From a virus, in the IMG/VR virus record IMGVR_UViG_3300042691_022081, positions 1 to 64,000 of that record: a DNA stretch of 64,000 nt; one strand, written 5' to 3'. The translations under genes and the position numbers were made by a program. The notes under the pieces were generated by a model that searched no databases, was not told the DNA's origin, and worked only from the letters and a program-made list of their open reading frames with translations. Positions 1 to 15,383 of the stretch are shown here, one piece after another; within the stretch, counting starts at the first letter, position 1, and each line of letters opens with the position of its first letter.

Positions 1-8269
<8,269 letters not shown>

Positions 8270-8274
8270 TTATA

Positions 8275-8598
8275 TTATACTCCGAAACTTGATCCGCAAC
8301 CGCAAGTTGTAGTTGCGTTTGGATTTTTAATTGTAAATTGTGAGCCCATTAGCTCTTCTGTATAGTCTATTTCTGCACCTTGTAGATATTGCATACTCAT
8401 GCTGTCTACAAGTAGTTTAAATTCGTCTAAGGGAATTTCAAAATCGTCTTCGTTAACTTCTTCGTCAAATGTAAAACCATAGCTGAAACCACTACAGCCT
8501 CCTCCTTGTACAAATGTACGTAATGCTAGTTTAGGATTACCTTCTTCGTAGAGTAAATCCTTAATTTTTGTCTTTGCTGAGTCGGAAATGGTTATCAT
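8275..8598 (-). CDS. A-type iron-sulfur carrier (IscA/ErpA/SufA family)
   Basis: A 107-residue protein with the three invariant cysteines of A-type Fe-S carriers: C35 in [12 protein letters not shown] and C99/C101 in the terminal CGCGSSF. The family binds and hands on Fe-S clusters to client enzymes in the cytoplasm. The frame opens further upstream at 8625, but ATG 8598 is preferred: a GAGGGC ribosome site lies just upstream, and a late-promoter box GATAAATA (8615-8623) sits between the two starts. Family length is about 107-115, which fits. It lies directly before the giant structural gene. In a genome carrying at least twelve radical SAM genes, supply of [4Fe-4S] clusters is a plausible role (inference). 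Confidence 0.9.
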   Translation of the reverse strand: MITISDSAKTKIKDLLYEEGNPKLALRTFVQGGGCSGFSYGFTFDEEVNEDDFEIPLDEFKLLVDSMSMQYLQGAEIDYTEELMGSQFTIKNPNATTTCGCGSSFGV

Positions 8599-8614
8599 GA
8601 TTGCCCTCGATACG

Positions 8615-8623
8615 TTATTTATC
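8615..8623 (-). promoter_or_regulatory. T4-late-type promoter box for the Fe-S carrier
   Basis: Reads GATAAATAA on the minus strand, 16-17 bases before ATG 8598. It matches the TATAAATA late box of T4-like phages in seven of eight positions and argues against the upstream start at 8625. Confidence 0.55.
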
Positions 8624-8645
8624 AAATGATTTTTATAATCTTAAT

Positions 8646-8653
8646 GTAAATAC
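8646..8653 (+). promoter_or_regulatory. Late-type box GTAAATAC almost touching the start codon
   Basis: TAAATA is followed after exactly four bases (CATC) by ATG 8657. No ribosome-binding site is visible. The same TAAATA-N4-ATG spacing recurs before several other genes in this window. Confidence 0.45.
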
Positions 8654-8656
8654 ATC

Positions 8657-8944
8657 ATGTACTTAGGACAAGAATATGCCCAGCAATGCCACTATCGTAA
8701 GAGCAAATACGGTACAATGCATGCCTATATGCGTAAAAAAACGGTATTAATTTTTCAATGCGATTGTTGCGGGGGTATGTTTAAGCGTGATCGAGGAAAC
8801 ATGGATCCTAAGAGATTAAACAATAATGTCTATCATGTTTGCGGAGATTGCGATGCTAAGAAGTTTGCTCAAAGCAAAGGTGTTGAAGCACGTAAAGTTT
8901 GGGATATGCCCGTAAGCAGTCTTAAGACGATAGACCAACTCTAG
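8657..8944 (+). CDS. Small zinc-finger-like phage protein
   Basis: A 95-residue protein with two CxxC pairs, C35/C38 (CDCC) and C62/C65 (CGDC), spaced like a treble-clef or zinc-ribbon site, in a strongly basic context. Function is not recognisable; nucleic-acid binding is a guess. It is the only plus-strand gene between the Fe-S carrier and superoxide dismutase genes and overlaps the 3' end of the latter by 23 bases. The first ATG has no ribosome site and lies four bases after TAAATA, so either it is leaderless or the real start is ATG 8717, before the cysteine pairs. Confidence 0.7.
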   Translation: MYLGQEYAQQCHYRKSKYGTMHAYMRKKTVLIFQCDCCGGMFKRDRGNMDPKRLNNNVYHVCGDCDAKKFAQSKGVEARKVWDMPVSSLKTIDQL

Positions 8945-9485
8945 AACTAATAACGTTCCAGTTGATAATTTTCCACTGATTTTCTAAGTAACGTTTTTTA
9001 TCAGCTTGATAATCTAATGCCCAAGCATGTTCCCACCAGTCAATTATCAGTACAATGTCCATTTTAATTTCGTGATTTTTAATAGTTTTAATTTTACCAT
9101 CACGAGCTAGATATGCCCATCCACTGCCTTGTATAGCCATCGCTTCTTTAGCAAATGCATCTTTAAACTTGTCAAATGTTTTAAAATGTTTAGTAATAAA
9201 TTCACCAGCTGAGCCATCTGGCGCATTAGAACTAGTCGTTGGTGCTTGATATTGTGTAAACAACAAGTCATGTAAAAACGCACCTGCTTCGTTAAAATCG
9301 GCATCGCCTTCACCATCATTAAAACGATCAACATAAGCCTTGTATAACTTACCATAGTGATAACGAATAGTATCTTCGCTGATTGCCGGATCCAAATCAT
9401 CCTTAGCATAAGGAAGTTTAGTTTGTACTAGAGTTTTTGGTGTTTTACCTTCGTTGAGGGTAATATGCTTGATAAAGTTGTACAT
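8922..9485 (-). CDS. Fe/Mn-type superoxide dismutase
   Basis: A 187-residue protein (E. coli SodB has about 193) that converts superoxide to oxygen and peroxide. The four metal ligands can be placed: H43 in YHYGKLYKAYV, H72 in FLHDLLF, D149 and H153 in IIDWWEHAWALDY. The second-shell pair usually written KHH is KLY here, so the conserved histidine after the first ligand is lost. The Gly-type residue before the second ligand and His138 where Mn enzymes have Gln resemble archaeal or cambialistic enzymes (alignment by eye). TAAATA-N4-ATG precedes the start. It may protect Fe-S enzymes during infection (inference). Confidence 0.88.
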   Translation of the reverse strand: MYNFIKHITLNEGKTPKTLVQTKLPYAKDDLDPAISEDTIRYHYGKLYKAYVDRFNDGEGDADFNEAGAFLHDLLFTQYQAPTTSSNAPDGSAGEFITKHFKTFDKFKDAFAKEAMAIQGSGWAYLARDGKIKTIKNHEIKMDIVLIIDWWEHAWALDYQADKKRYLENQWKIINWNVISSRVGLSS

Positions 9486-9488
9486 AGT

Positions 9489-9496
9489 GTATTTAC
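9489..9496 (-). promoter_or_regulatory. Late-type box GTAAATAC before superoxide dismutase
   Basis: On the minus strand TAAATA is followed by CACT and then ATG 9485. This four-base gap would put a T4-type transcription start at or beside the initiation codon. Confidence 0.45.
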
Positions 9497-10417
9497 CTAG
9501 AATTTTAGGTCTATGTACTCTTTACGATAGCTATCAAAATTAGGTGTTAAATTATAATCTTTTAGCTTAATACACAGCTGATTATATTGATCTGCGGTCA
9601 TGTTTCCCCATGCACGATGATTAATACTAGCCCACCGATGCGGGTCATGCACACCTAAGAAATTAATAAATGCAGTAAATTCTTCAGCAGTATTACAATC
9701 TCTAAGATATGGAGATGCGTAGTCGTCAATTTGTTGATGACATTTTTCTAATGCATTATTTTTAATCACCCACAACGCATATAGAATAAATTCGCTCTTT
9801 ATGTTAGTTGCAAATTTAAACCATTTAGAAAATGCCCTCAATCCGCCTTTTAGATCTATCAATCCTTTTACCAAGTCCGTGTGCAAAAACATAGGAGTAG
9901 TTATAGATATGCCATATCTGTTTGGTGGCCGAGGCCTAAAATCTAACCATTTAGCATATTGATTCCATATTTCTATGGGCATACTAAAAACACTGGACTT
10001 CCGATAAGGAACTTTATACTCGTCAAGGTCAAAATTATTGTGCGACCAAGATTTTATTAAAAAATTTTGACTGTCAAGAACTAAGTAACCAACTGAAGAT
10101 ATTTTTGTAGCAATCGCTAGTTTTAAAATTTGTTGAGTTTCCCATCCTATTGCCCAAGGATTAATTGCATTAGGAGTCCAGTGAAACCATTCTCCGTCAA
10201 AGTCGTGTAGTGTTAGTATAGAAAGATTATGATTATTGTAGTAATCTTTAATGTGTTTGTTAAAATAATCAAACCAAGGAGCAGTGTTTTCTTCGTTAAC
10301 TATAATCCATACAGGGCAATTTTTATCTAAATACAGATTAATGCTTTGAGCTTGTAACTCTAATAAAGGCAAATCTCTAGTACATGTTACAGTTATAATA
10401 GGTATGTTCTTGTGCAT
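9497..10417 (-). CDS. Glycosyltransferase-like protein (DUF6492-type)
   Basis: A 306-residue soluble protein. The N-terminus IITVTCTRDLPLLELQ begins like a GT-A fold. The central YLVLDSQNFLIKSW resembles the D-x-D/N strand of DUF6492-type glycosyltransferases, in which an acidic pair binds nucleotide-sugar and metal. Many Trp and Tyr residues fit a sugar-binding surface. A TTAAATA late box lies 17 bases upstream. The assignment is by pattern recall; a sugar donor cannot be named. Confidence 0.5.
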   Translation of the reverse strand: MHKNIPIITVTCTRDLPLLELQAQSINLYLDKNCPVWIIVNEENTAPWFDYFNKHIKDYYNNHNLSILTLHDFDGEWFHWTPNAINPWAIGWETQQILKLAIATKISSVGYLVLDSQNFLIKSWSHNNFDLDEYKVPYRKSSVFSMPIEIWNQYAKWLDFRPRPPNRYGISITTPMFLHTDLVKGLIDLKGGLRAFSKWFKFATNIKSEFILYALWVIKNNALEKCHQQIDDYASPYLRDCNTAEEFTAFINFLGVHDPHRWASINHRAWGNMTADQYNQLCIKLKDYNLTPNFDSYRKEYIDLKF

Positions 10418-10433
10418 AATATATATAGTAGCA

Positions 10434-10440
10434 TATTTAA
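10434..10440 (-). promoter_or_regulatory. Late-type box TTAAATA, leftward
   Basis: Lies 16-17 bases before ATG 10417 of the glycosyltransferase-like gene, back to back with the rightward box at 10443-10450. Confidence 0.5.
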
Positions 10441-10442
10441 CG

Positions 10443-10450
10443 CTAAATAG
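10443..10450 (+). promoter_or_regulatory. Late-type box CTAAATAG, rightward
   Basis: Precedes ATG 10469 by 18 bases and is followed by a clear AAGGAG ribosome site. It forms a divergent pair with the box at 10434-10440. Confidence 0.5.
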
Positions 10451-10468
10451 TCAACAAGGAGATTAACT

Positions 10469-10699
10469 ATGTTAAACGCACTAAAAAAACTTTTTGGCAT
10501 AAAGGCTGCAGAAAAGCAAGAACCGCAGATTGAAGTACCTTATAAAATTGAAACACCTGCTCCGGTAGTTCAAGAACCAGTTGCTGAAACAGCTACTCAA
10601 GCAATGGTTGAATCTGTAGCACCTGCTAAGAAAAAGCCAGCGGCTAAAAAGCCAGCGGCTAAAAAGCCACGCAAGCCAAAAGCACCAAAACAATCTTAA
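10469..10699 (+). CDS. Small Lys/Pro/Ala-tailed basic protein (histone-H1-like tail)
   Basis: A 76-residue protein. The first 15 residues form a short amphipathic basic helix, the middle is acidic and Pro/Glu-rich, and the last 25 residues are a KKPAAKKPAAKKPRKPK tail like those of histone H1 and bacterial nucleoid proteins. The tail is encoded by a 15-base tandem repeat (10631-10645, 10646-10660, then a partial third copy). AAGGAG gives strong initiation. It may bind DNA or RNA, or be a highly expressed internal virion protein. It is convergent with the next gene, with the stop codons overlapping. Confidence 0.75.
   Translation: MLNALKKLFGIKAAEKQEPQIEVPYKIETPAPVVQEPVAETATQAMVESVAPAKKKPAAKKPAAKKPRKPKAPKQS
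10631..10669 (+). repeat. 15-base tandem repeat coding KKPAA
   Basis: Two exact copies of aaaaagccagcggct and a partial third copy. It lies inside a reading frame and encodes the basic tail, so it is a coding microrepeat. Confidence 0.8.
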
Positions 10700-10944
10700 T
10701 CAAATTTTTTAAGTTTTTCAAGATACAGTTTGAAATCAGACTGTATCTTTTCTTTCCTTTTTTCCGTATCGGTTGAATCTGGTAATTGATTCAATTCTTC
10801 AAGTTGTTCTCGAAGAGTTTCAATACGGTGTATTAGTTGTTCTCTAGATAAGTTTGAGCTTGATTGTATAGTTCCATGCTGGCGAGGTTTTTGCCCTTGC
10901 TTTCGCACATTATGTCGAACTGGTTTAGAAAAGTTATTGCCCAT
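10696..10944 (-). CDS. Small basic coiled-coil protein overlapping uvdE
   Basis: An 82-residue frame from ATG 10944 (a TTG at 10965 is also possible). The first third is very basic (KPVRHNVRKQGQKPRQHG); the rest is a predicted coiled coil with repeated IETLREQLEELN-type heptads. It overlaps the last 112 bases of the UV-endonuclease gene in another frame. Downstream of that overlap it fills the space with a continuous helix-type sequence, so it is probably real. Function unknown. Confidence 0.55.
   Translation of the reverse strand: MGNNFSKPVRHNVRKQGQKPRQHGTIQSSSNLSREQLIHRIETLREQLEELNQLPDSTDTEKRKEKIQSDFKLYLEKLKKFD
10720..10762 (+). terminator. Hairpin terminator of the basic-protein gene
   Basis: A perfect 10-bp stem (aagatacagt / actgtatctt) with a 10-base loop is followed by a T-rich run. 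It begins 20 bases after the stop at 10699, as expected for intrinsic termination. It lies inside the opposing gene, so the same bases also encode protein. Confidence 0.6.
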
Positions 10945-11861
10945 TCGTTTGTTTTTTGATTCCAATAAAAATCTGAGTGTGCTCTAAGTTTTTGTTTTTT
11001 GTAGCCTTGTTCGAGCAACAAAGCATGATTAGGTAATGTATTAACGCAGTGGTCGACTAGAACATCTTCACGACTGACTGAATAATGACAAGTAGGGCGC
11101 ACACCACGCCAACTGTCCAAGACACGCTTAACACGATGATCGTCCGCGCTGATATATTCGGACTCACGTATCCAATGATGGTGAATATCAAGCACAATAG
11201 GAACGATATCGCTAATAGTAAGGCAGTCATCTAAACCCCATGCATTCTCTTCGTTTTCAATAGTAATACAGTTACGTGCCTCGGGAGATAACCGCTTGTA
11301 AGCACTTCTAATACCATCCGGACCTTGTTTACCTGAAATATGAACATTGATTTTAAAGTCTTGAAATTTCTTACCATAGCCCATGTATCGAACCATGTCT
11401 GTATGATATTCAAATTCTTCTAAAGATCGTTGAACAATACCTTCGTTAACACTAGCAAGAACAACAAACTGACCAGGATGCATAGAAACACGGGTACCGC
11501 TTGCACGAGCACTATCACCAATAAGGCTAAAATTGCGCTCAAGATAGCTGACAACGTCAGGCTTGCGCCAAAAATAACTCCAACTAGGCTCGGTATAAGC
11601 AGGAAGAATGTCGCTACTAAGGCGAACCATCCTAAGATTTTCATTGAGTCCTCCCACACGGTCTACAAGTTTTTGTGTAGCCGAAATGTTTTGCACCATC
11701 AGATCCCAGAGTCTTTGCTCTGCTACATCCTTTGACTGTCTATTTAACCAAGTTATGGTAGTTGTACCAGTATTATACTGTTTGGCATCATCGTCTTTCT
11801 TGATACCATCTACTTGATCGGCGCGGTCGATCCATTTACACGCAAAGCCTATTTTACCCAT
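10833..11861 (-). CDS. uvdE: UV-damage endonuclease (UvdE/UVDE family)
   Basis: A 342-residue TIM-barrel nuclease of the UVDE family, which nicks 5' to UV photoproducts to start excision repair. Family blocks are clear: MGKIGFACKWID at the start, VSMHPGQFVVLAS, NVHISGKQG, TIENEENAWG and VLDIHHHWI, supplying the His/Glu/Asp metal ligands. The frame extends 26 codons further upstream, but ATG 11861 forms TAATG with the stop of the preceding gene and has AAGG eight bases upstream. Marine phages in the sunlit layer often carry photodamage repair, which fits. Confidence 0.93.
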   Translation of the reverse strand: MGKIGFACKWIDRADQVDGIKKDDDAKQYNTGTTTITWLNRQSKDVAEQRLWDLMVQNISATQKLVDRVGGLNENLRMVRLSSDILPAYTEPSWSYFWRKPDVVSYLERNFSLIGDSARASGTRVSMHPGQFVVLASVNEGIVQRSLEEFEYHTDMVRYMGYGKKFQDFKINVHISGKQGPDGIRSAYKRLSPEARNCITIENEENAWGLDDCLTISDIVPIVLDIHHHWIRESEYISADDHRVKRVLDSWRGVRPTCHYSVSREDVLVDHCVNTLPNHALLLEQGYKKQKLRAHSDFYWNQKTNEWAITFLNQFDIMCESKGKNLASMELYNQAQTYLENN

Positions 11862-12043
11862 TACCAATGCCTTATAACGCCTGCAATTATGAAAAAGTTT
11901 GTGATAATGTATATTAACACAATTAGCGTACGAATGCAAGCAATTCGGTCCGCTTCCACGTCCGAACTGCCTGATTTTTCTCCTAATGCTTTAGCCCAAA
12001 TGCGCCAAAGTTTAGCCTTCGTAGATTGCTGAATTGGCTCCAT
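11861..12043 (-). CDS. Small single-pass membrane protein, phage-conserved type
   Basis: A 60-residue protein with KLWRIWAKALGEKSGSSD at the N-terminal side and one hydrophobic segment (TLIVLIYIITNFFIIAGVI) near the C-terminus. I recall similar LWRIWAK-x-LG-type proteins in marine T4-like phages. It overlaps the 3' end of the QueD-like gene by 32 bases, and its stop shares TAATG with uvdE, giving a coupled three-gene unit. Function unknown. Confidence 0.7.
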   Translation of the reverse strand: MEPIQQSTKAKLWRIWAKALGEKSGSSDVEADRIACIRTLIVLIYIITNFFIIAGVIRHW

Positions 12044-12494
12044 GCTCAAACACTTCAACTGATTTAACTCTTACTGTTGGGTTAACTGGGTAACGCATAT
12101 TACCTGATGCTAATAAGTCAGCCATTTTATCGTAGGCCATTTTAGCAAACATTTCGCATCCTACCGCAGGCACAATACGCAAGTCACAAACTCCGCCTTG
12201 ATCCTGAAGTCCAAGTTCTGCCATTTGTTTGAACATGTCTAGTTTTGGGTCATCTTCAGCAACTACCAAGGTGTGATCAAACATATAGTCTGCCCACTCC
12301 TTAAATGCTTTGAGTCCACCAAAGTCCATACACCAATTTTTATCATCTAGTGTATCACATTCAAATACTAGTTTGATACCAATCGAGTATCCGTGTAGTA
12401 ATGAGCAATGACTATGAGTTGAGCGCCATTGTCTAAAACAGCATGATAAGCCGCGGTCGTTGCCGTATGTTTTTGTCGAGTAAAATTTTGCCAT
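12012..12494 (-). CDS. queD: 6-pyruvoyl-tetrahydropterin/6-carboxytetrahydropterin synthase family (QueD-like)
   Basis: A 160-residue T-fold protein. Markers are CCFRQWRSTHSHCSLLHGYS, MDFGGLKAF, FDHTLV and VEVFEHG, with C30 as the catalytic Cys. QueD makes 6-carboxytetrahydropterin on the queuosine/7-deazaguanine route. Two of the three usual zinc histidines look displaced: the first position reads Phe (SCCFR) and the third Tyr (LHGYS), while nearby H27/H29 could substitute, so this is a divergent subfamily. AAGGAG precedes ATG 12494 and a sigma70-like promoter lies upstream. A QueC-like gene is at 60876-61598. Confidence 0.85.
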   Translation of the reverse strand: MAKFYSTKTYGNDRGLSCCFRQWRSTHSHCSLLHGYSIGIKLVFECDTLDDKNWCMDFGGLKAFKEWADYMFDHTLVVAEDDPKLDMFKQMAELGLQDQGGVCDLRIVPAVGCEMFAKMAYDKMADLLASGNMRYPVNPTVRVKSVEVFEHGANSAIYEG

Positions 12495-12565
12495 TGTTAT
12501 CTCCTTAGATTAGCAATGGCGGCAGAATTTATATTGCGGGATGACGCCTAAGGCCGCATAATGTA

Positions 12566-12593
12566 ATTATACAGGTTTATATGTTAGAGTCAA
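12566..12593 (-). promoter_or_regulatory. Sigma70-type promoter for the queD unit
   Basis: Minus strand: TTGACT (12588-12593), 16-base spacer, TATAAT (12566-12571). It begins directly after the tail-fibre stop and about 70 bases before ATG 12494. Confidence 0.75.
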
Positions 12594-12595
12594 CT

Positions 12596-14044
12596 TTATT
12601 GGCGACTAATTGCACCAAAAGGTAACCATTGACCAGGAGCACCACTGTCCATGCATATCCAGCCAACATAGTTGTCTACAGTTGGATTTGAATTCCAGCA
12701 GATGTCGCCTTTATTGAACGAGCCAACTGTTGGTGCGCTAGATCCTGTAATAAATTTTTTATTTGAAAACTGAATGTTCCCACTAACTGCCAAATCAACA
12801 TCATCTGGAGGAGTGTTAATTCCCACAGTTAATTGTCCAAACACTTTAACTGGAACTTTTGTATTTTGTTTATCACCAATTGTAATTTCATTTCGATCTG
12901 CATAAAACTTTTCTTGTCCTACAACGTCCATTACAATTTTTTGATTTGAGGAAAGTTTTCCGTTAGTTATAGTGAACTCATTGCCATCGTTAAACAAAAT
13001 AGTTTTTGCATTAATCACTGCACGACTGGCGTTGATCCTGTCCATAAAGGTAGCTTCGCCCTGAACATTCAATTCATCGAGAGTTCCTAGTTTAGAAATA
13101 TTTGATTGAGTAACATTTGGCCCAAGCCCTTTGCTAGAAATAACAGAAACTCCGTTTATCATATAACTTTGATCTTCTGCTAAATCAATAGATTCTGTGG
13201 ACCATAGTCTATCTGGGCCAGCCATCATAACAAACTGTCTCATGCTACCAGTACCGGTCCAAACTAATCCTTGTCCGTAAATTGCACGTTCTCTGCTTGT
13301 TTTAAATTCTAAAGGTTGGTATCTGTCGATACGGTTGTCAGCTACTACAGTATCAACAGTTAACGTACCATAAATTCTTACATCAGCATTTTTAGTCGAT
13401 TCGTTTCCAAAAACAACTTGTCCATTATTTTTTATAGCAATTCTAGGCAAATTGTCTGTTATGATTTCTAAATCATGACTAGTATATGTTCCTATCTGTG
13501 CTAGATTATCTCTTGGTGAGCTAATGATTACTTCTACATTATTATCAACTACACTTAGTACGCCGTTTGGATTATCTGTGTTTAATCCTAATCTTCCAAA
13601 TGCACTATTAAAATGTGCAAAATCTGCAATCGAAGCTTCGCCAGAAACTACAAGTTTTCTTAAAGTTCCAAGTTCTTTTAAATTACTTCTTGTAATAGTC
13701 CCGCCAAGACCATCTTTACTAAGCACAGGCGTATTTTCAATCATGTAAGATTTGTTTGCAGCAAGATCTATGTCTGCGTCAGTCCACAGTCTAGCACCAG
13801 AACGATATGCTAACTGTATAGACCCTGTTGGCCAAGTCCAATGTAACCCTTTGGAAAATAATTCAGTCTCGTCTTCTACAGTCCAACTGCCAATGTCAGC
13901 GAGTGCGGTTTTTGGCTCTTCATCTAGCACTTTTAGTGAATTTACAGTAAGTGTGCCGTCAAGAGTCACATCTCCTTGTATATCATTTACAGTGAGTTTT
14001 TTAATGACAACTTTGTCGTCTTGAATGGAAAAAATTTGGCTCAT
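12596..14044 (-). CDS. Tail-fibre/virion appendage protein with internal duplication
   Basis: A 482-residue beta-rich protein typical of phage fibres, with phrases such as VTLDGTLTVNSLKVL, VRIYGTLTVD and VDLAVSGNIQFSNKKF. Two long segments, about residues 68-135 and 258-330, are clearly homologous: each has RLW-(T/S)-(D/T)-x-x-IDLA followed by SYMI, (S)KGLG/DGLG, a T-x-SN stretch, LGTL and a GEA ending. It lacks a recognisable chaperone domain. A GATAAATAC late box lies 18 bases before the start. It probably forms a trimeric fibre for host binding or a virion decoration. Confidence 0.75.
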   Translation of the reverse strand: MSQIFSIQDDKVVIKKLTVNDIQGDVTLDGTLTVNSLKVLDEEPKTALADIGSWTVEDETELFSKGLHWTWPTGSIQLAYRSGARLWTDADIDLAANKSYMIENTPVLSKDGLGGTITRSNLKELGTLRKLVVSGEASIADFAHFNSAFGRLGLNTDNPNGVLSVVDNNVEVIISSPRDNLAQIGTYTSHDLEIITDNLPRIAIKNNGQVVFGNESTKNADVRIYGTLTVDTVVADNRIDRYQPLEFKTSRERAIYGQGLVWTGTGSMRQFVMMAGPDRLWSTESIDLAEDQSYMINGVSVISSKGLGPNVTQSNISKLGTLDELNVQGEATFMDRINASRAVINAKTILFNDGNEFTITNGKLSSNQKIVMDVVGQEKFYADRNEITIGDKQNTKVPVKVFGQLTVGINTPPDDVDLAVSGNIQFSNKKFITGSSAPTVGSFNKGDICWNSNPTVDNYVGWICMDSGAPGQWLPFGAISRQ

Positions 14045-14062
14045 AATAACGTCTCTTGTCCA

Positions 14063-14071
14063 GTATTTATC
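14063..14071 (-). promoter_or_regulatory. Late-type box GATAAATAC before the tail-fibre gene
   Basis: Sits 18 bases before ATG 14044, directly after the terminator of the preceding early gene. It therefore separates an early transcript from a late one. Confidence 0.6.
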
Positions 14072-14095
14072 TTAGACTAAGAGTAACACATCGCC

Positions 14096-14123
14096 AAAAA
14101 AAAGCCCAGGATTAACTGGGCTG
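14096..14123 (-). terminator. Rho-independent terminator after the 14130-15323 gene
   Basis: On the minus strand a 7-bp perfect stem AGCCCAG/CTGGGCT with a 6-base loop is followed by eight T. It starts 6 bases after the stop codon. Confidence 0.9.
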
Positions 14124-14129
14124 TTTAAA

Positions 14130-15323
14130 TTACGCTATTTTAAGTAGAATGGTCTCTTCGTTAATTCGGCCATTCATTTTAGTATCTGTAGCATTGATAT
14201 CCTCTAAGAACTTACGCAACTGTACCTTACCCGCAGCTTTAAACTCTTTGAGCTTTTCTTCGGGTTTACGGATAGTTTTTTGAACACTTGTATGTTCGTT
14301 AAACCCAGTAATTGTAGTACCTTTAACACCAAGATCCATATACTCATTGGCAACATATTTGCCAAGTTTGCGAGTCTTAGTATTAAACACCCACAATTCC
14401 TTGCTACCAATAATGTCAGCAGGATTAATAGACACAAGTTTCAAAGGCTCATCTGTTTTCTTGAACTTGAGTTTAGCAACAATCTTGTCCTTAGGAACAA
14501 CTTTGGCCTTGCGGGGCTTACGATTAACTTTGGCTTCTTGTCCAAGCATATCGCAAGCACTCATAATTTCTTGATAGAACGCAATTAAGTTTTTAATCTG
14601 CTTACGGCTACGATGACTGTAGCCTTCACGCAACTGTTCATCTGCATTACCGCTAGCAAGTTCTTCGAGTTCAGCTAGATCGCGAGCATAAAACTGTTTA
14701 ATAATACGTGCATGGGCAGCTTTGGCTTCTTTACCTTTGAGCAAGTTAAGAATTTTAAATGCTTTTGGATCAAAATTTTCTGGATCAGTTTGAAAATTTT
14801 CAATAGCATCTTCAATTTCCTCAGTCATTTTGTACGCAGCTTCACGCACACGATCCTGGATTGAAGGAGTAAATACCGCAGGTTTTTCAACTTTGGCTTC
14901 TGCTTCTTCGTCGATGTCATCCTTACCTTCGCGAATAACTTCATTAATGCGTTCACGCAACCAAGCTGAAGTATCACGACCGTTGTTAAAGTCTGCACGA
15001 ACAGCAGGCATACCGCGGAGCAAACATGATGCGATAGCACCCATAGTACCACCACATCGGTTATCTTTGGTTTTCTTAAATGCTTGAATGTCTTCTTTGG
15101 TACAACCAATTGAGGTCATCCATTTAATAACAGCAGGCTTTAAATCTTTACCGTTAAATTCCAATCGGTAGTAGTCCATGGCATTACGAAACTTTTTACT
15201 AAATTCGTCAGCAGTCAAAGTATCAACATCATCCCAAGTAGGGCTGTGATCCTTAGGCGTTTTGCTACGATGTGCAATCACTTGCTTTTTAGTTACACGA
15301 GTTTTGGTTGCTGCTTTAGCCAA
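14130..15323 (-). CDS. Conserved-type phage protein of unknown function, highly charged
   Basis: A 397-residue, Lys- and Glu-rich cytoplasmic protein. The first third has PTWDDVDTLTADEFSKKF and a stretch RCGGTMGAIASCLLRGMP that looks structured. The middle is a long charged helix; the end is beta-rich. I do not recognise a family. The start is taken as TTG 15323 because AGGAG lies seven bases before it; an upstream TTG at 15347 lacks a site. It forms its own transcription unit, with a perfect-consensus promoter and a strong terminator, implying early, high and isolated expression. Confidence 0.75.
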   Translation of the reverse strand: MAKAATKTRVTKKQVIAHRSKTPKDHSPTWDDVDTLTADEFSKKFRNAMDYYRLEFNGKDLKPAVIKWMTSIGCTKEDIQAFKKTKDNRCGGTMGAIASCLLRGMPAVRADFNNGRDTSAWLRERINEVIREGKDDIDEEAEAKVEKPAVFTPSIQDRVREAAYKMTEEIEDAIENFQTDPENFDPKAFKILNLLKGKEAKAAHARIIKQFYARDLAELEELASGNADEQLREGYSHRSRKQIKNLIAFYQEIMSACDMLGQEAKVNRKPRKAKVVPKDKIVAKLKFKKTDEPLKLVSINPADIIGSKELWVFNTKTRKLGKYVANEYMDLGVKGTTITGFNEHTSVQKTIRKPEEKLKEFKAAGKVQLRKFLEDINATDTKMNGRINEETILLKIA

Positions 15324-15354
15324 TTTATGCTCCTGGTTAATTAACAATACAAGT

Positions 15355-15383
15355 ATTATAGCACCGAAAAGTACTTATGTCAA
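15355..15383 (-). promoter_or_regulatory. Perfect sigma70 consensus promoter
   Basis: TTGACA (15378-15383), a 17-base spacer and TATAAT (15355-15360) on the minus strand, about 32 bases before TTG 15323. Confidence 0.92.

Noticed and set aside
10631-10669. Short tandem repeat as a CRISPR or origin iteron
   Set aside because: Two and a half 15-base units in frame with a coding tail; no spacers and no AT-rich unwinding region.
10481-10693. Minus-strand frame rich in Phe, Leu and Trp
   Set aside because: Antisense shadow of the Lys/Pro-rich tail gene, which has a clear AAGGAG site.
11420-11735. Overlapping frames within uvdE that look like membrane proteins
   Set aside because: They are off-frame shadows inside strongly conserved UvdE motifs.
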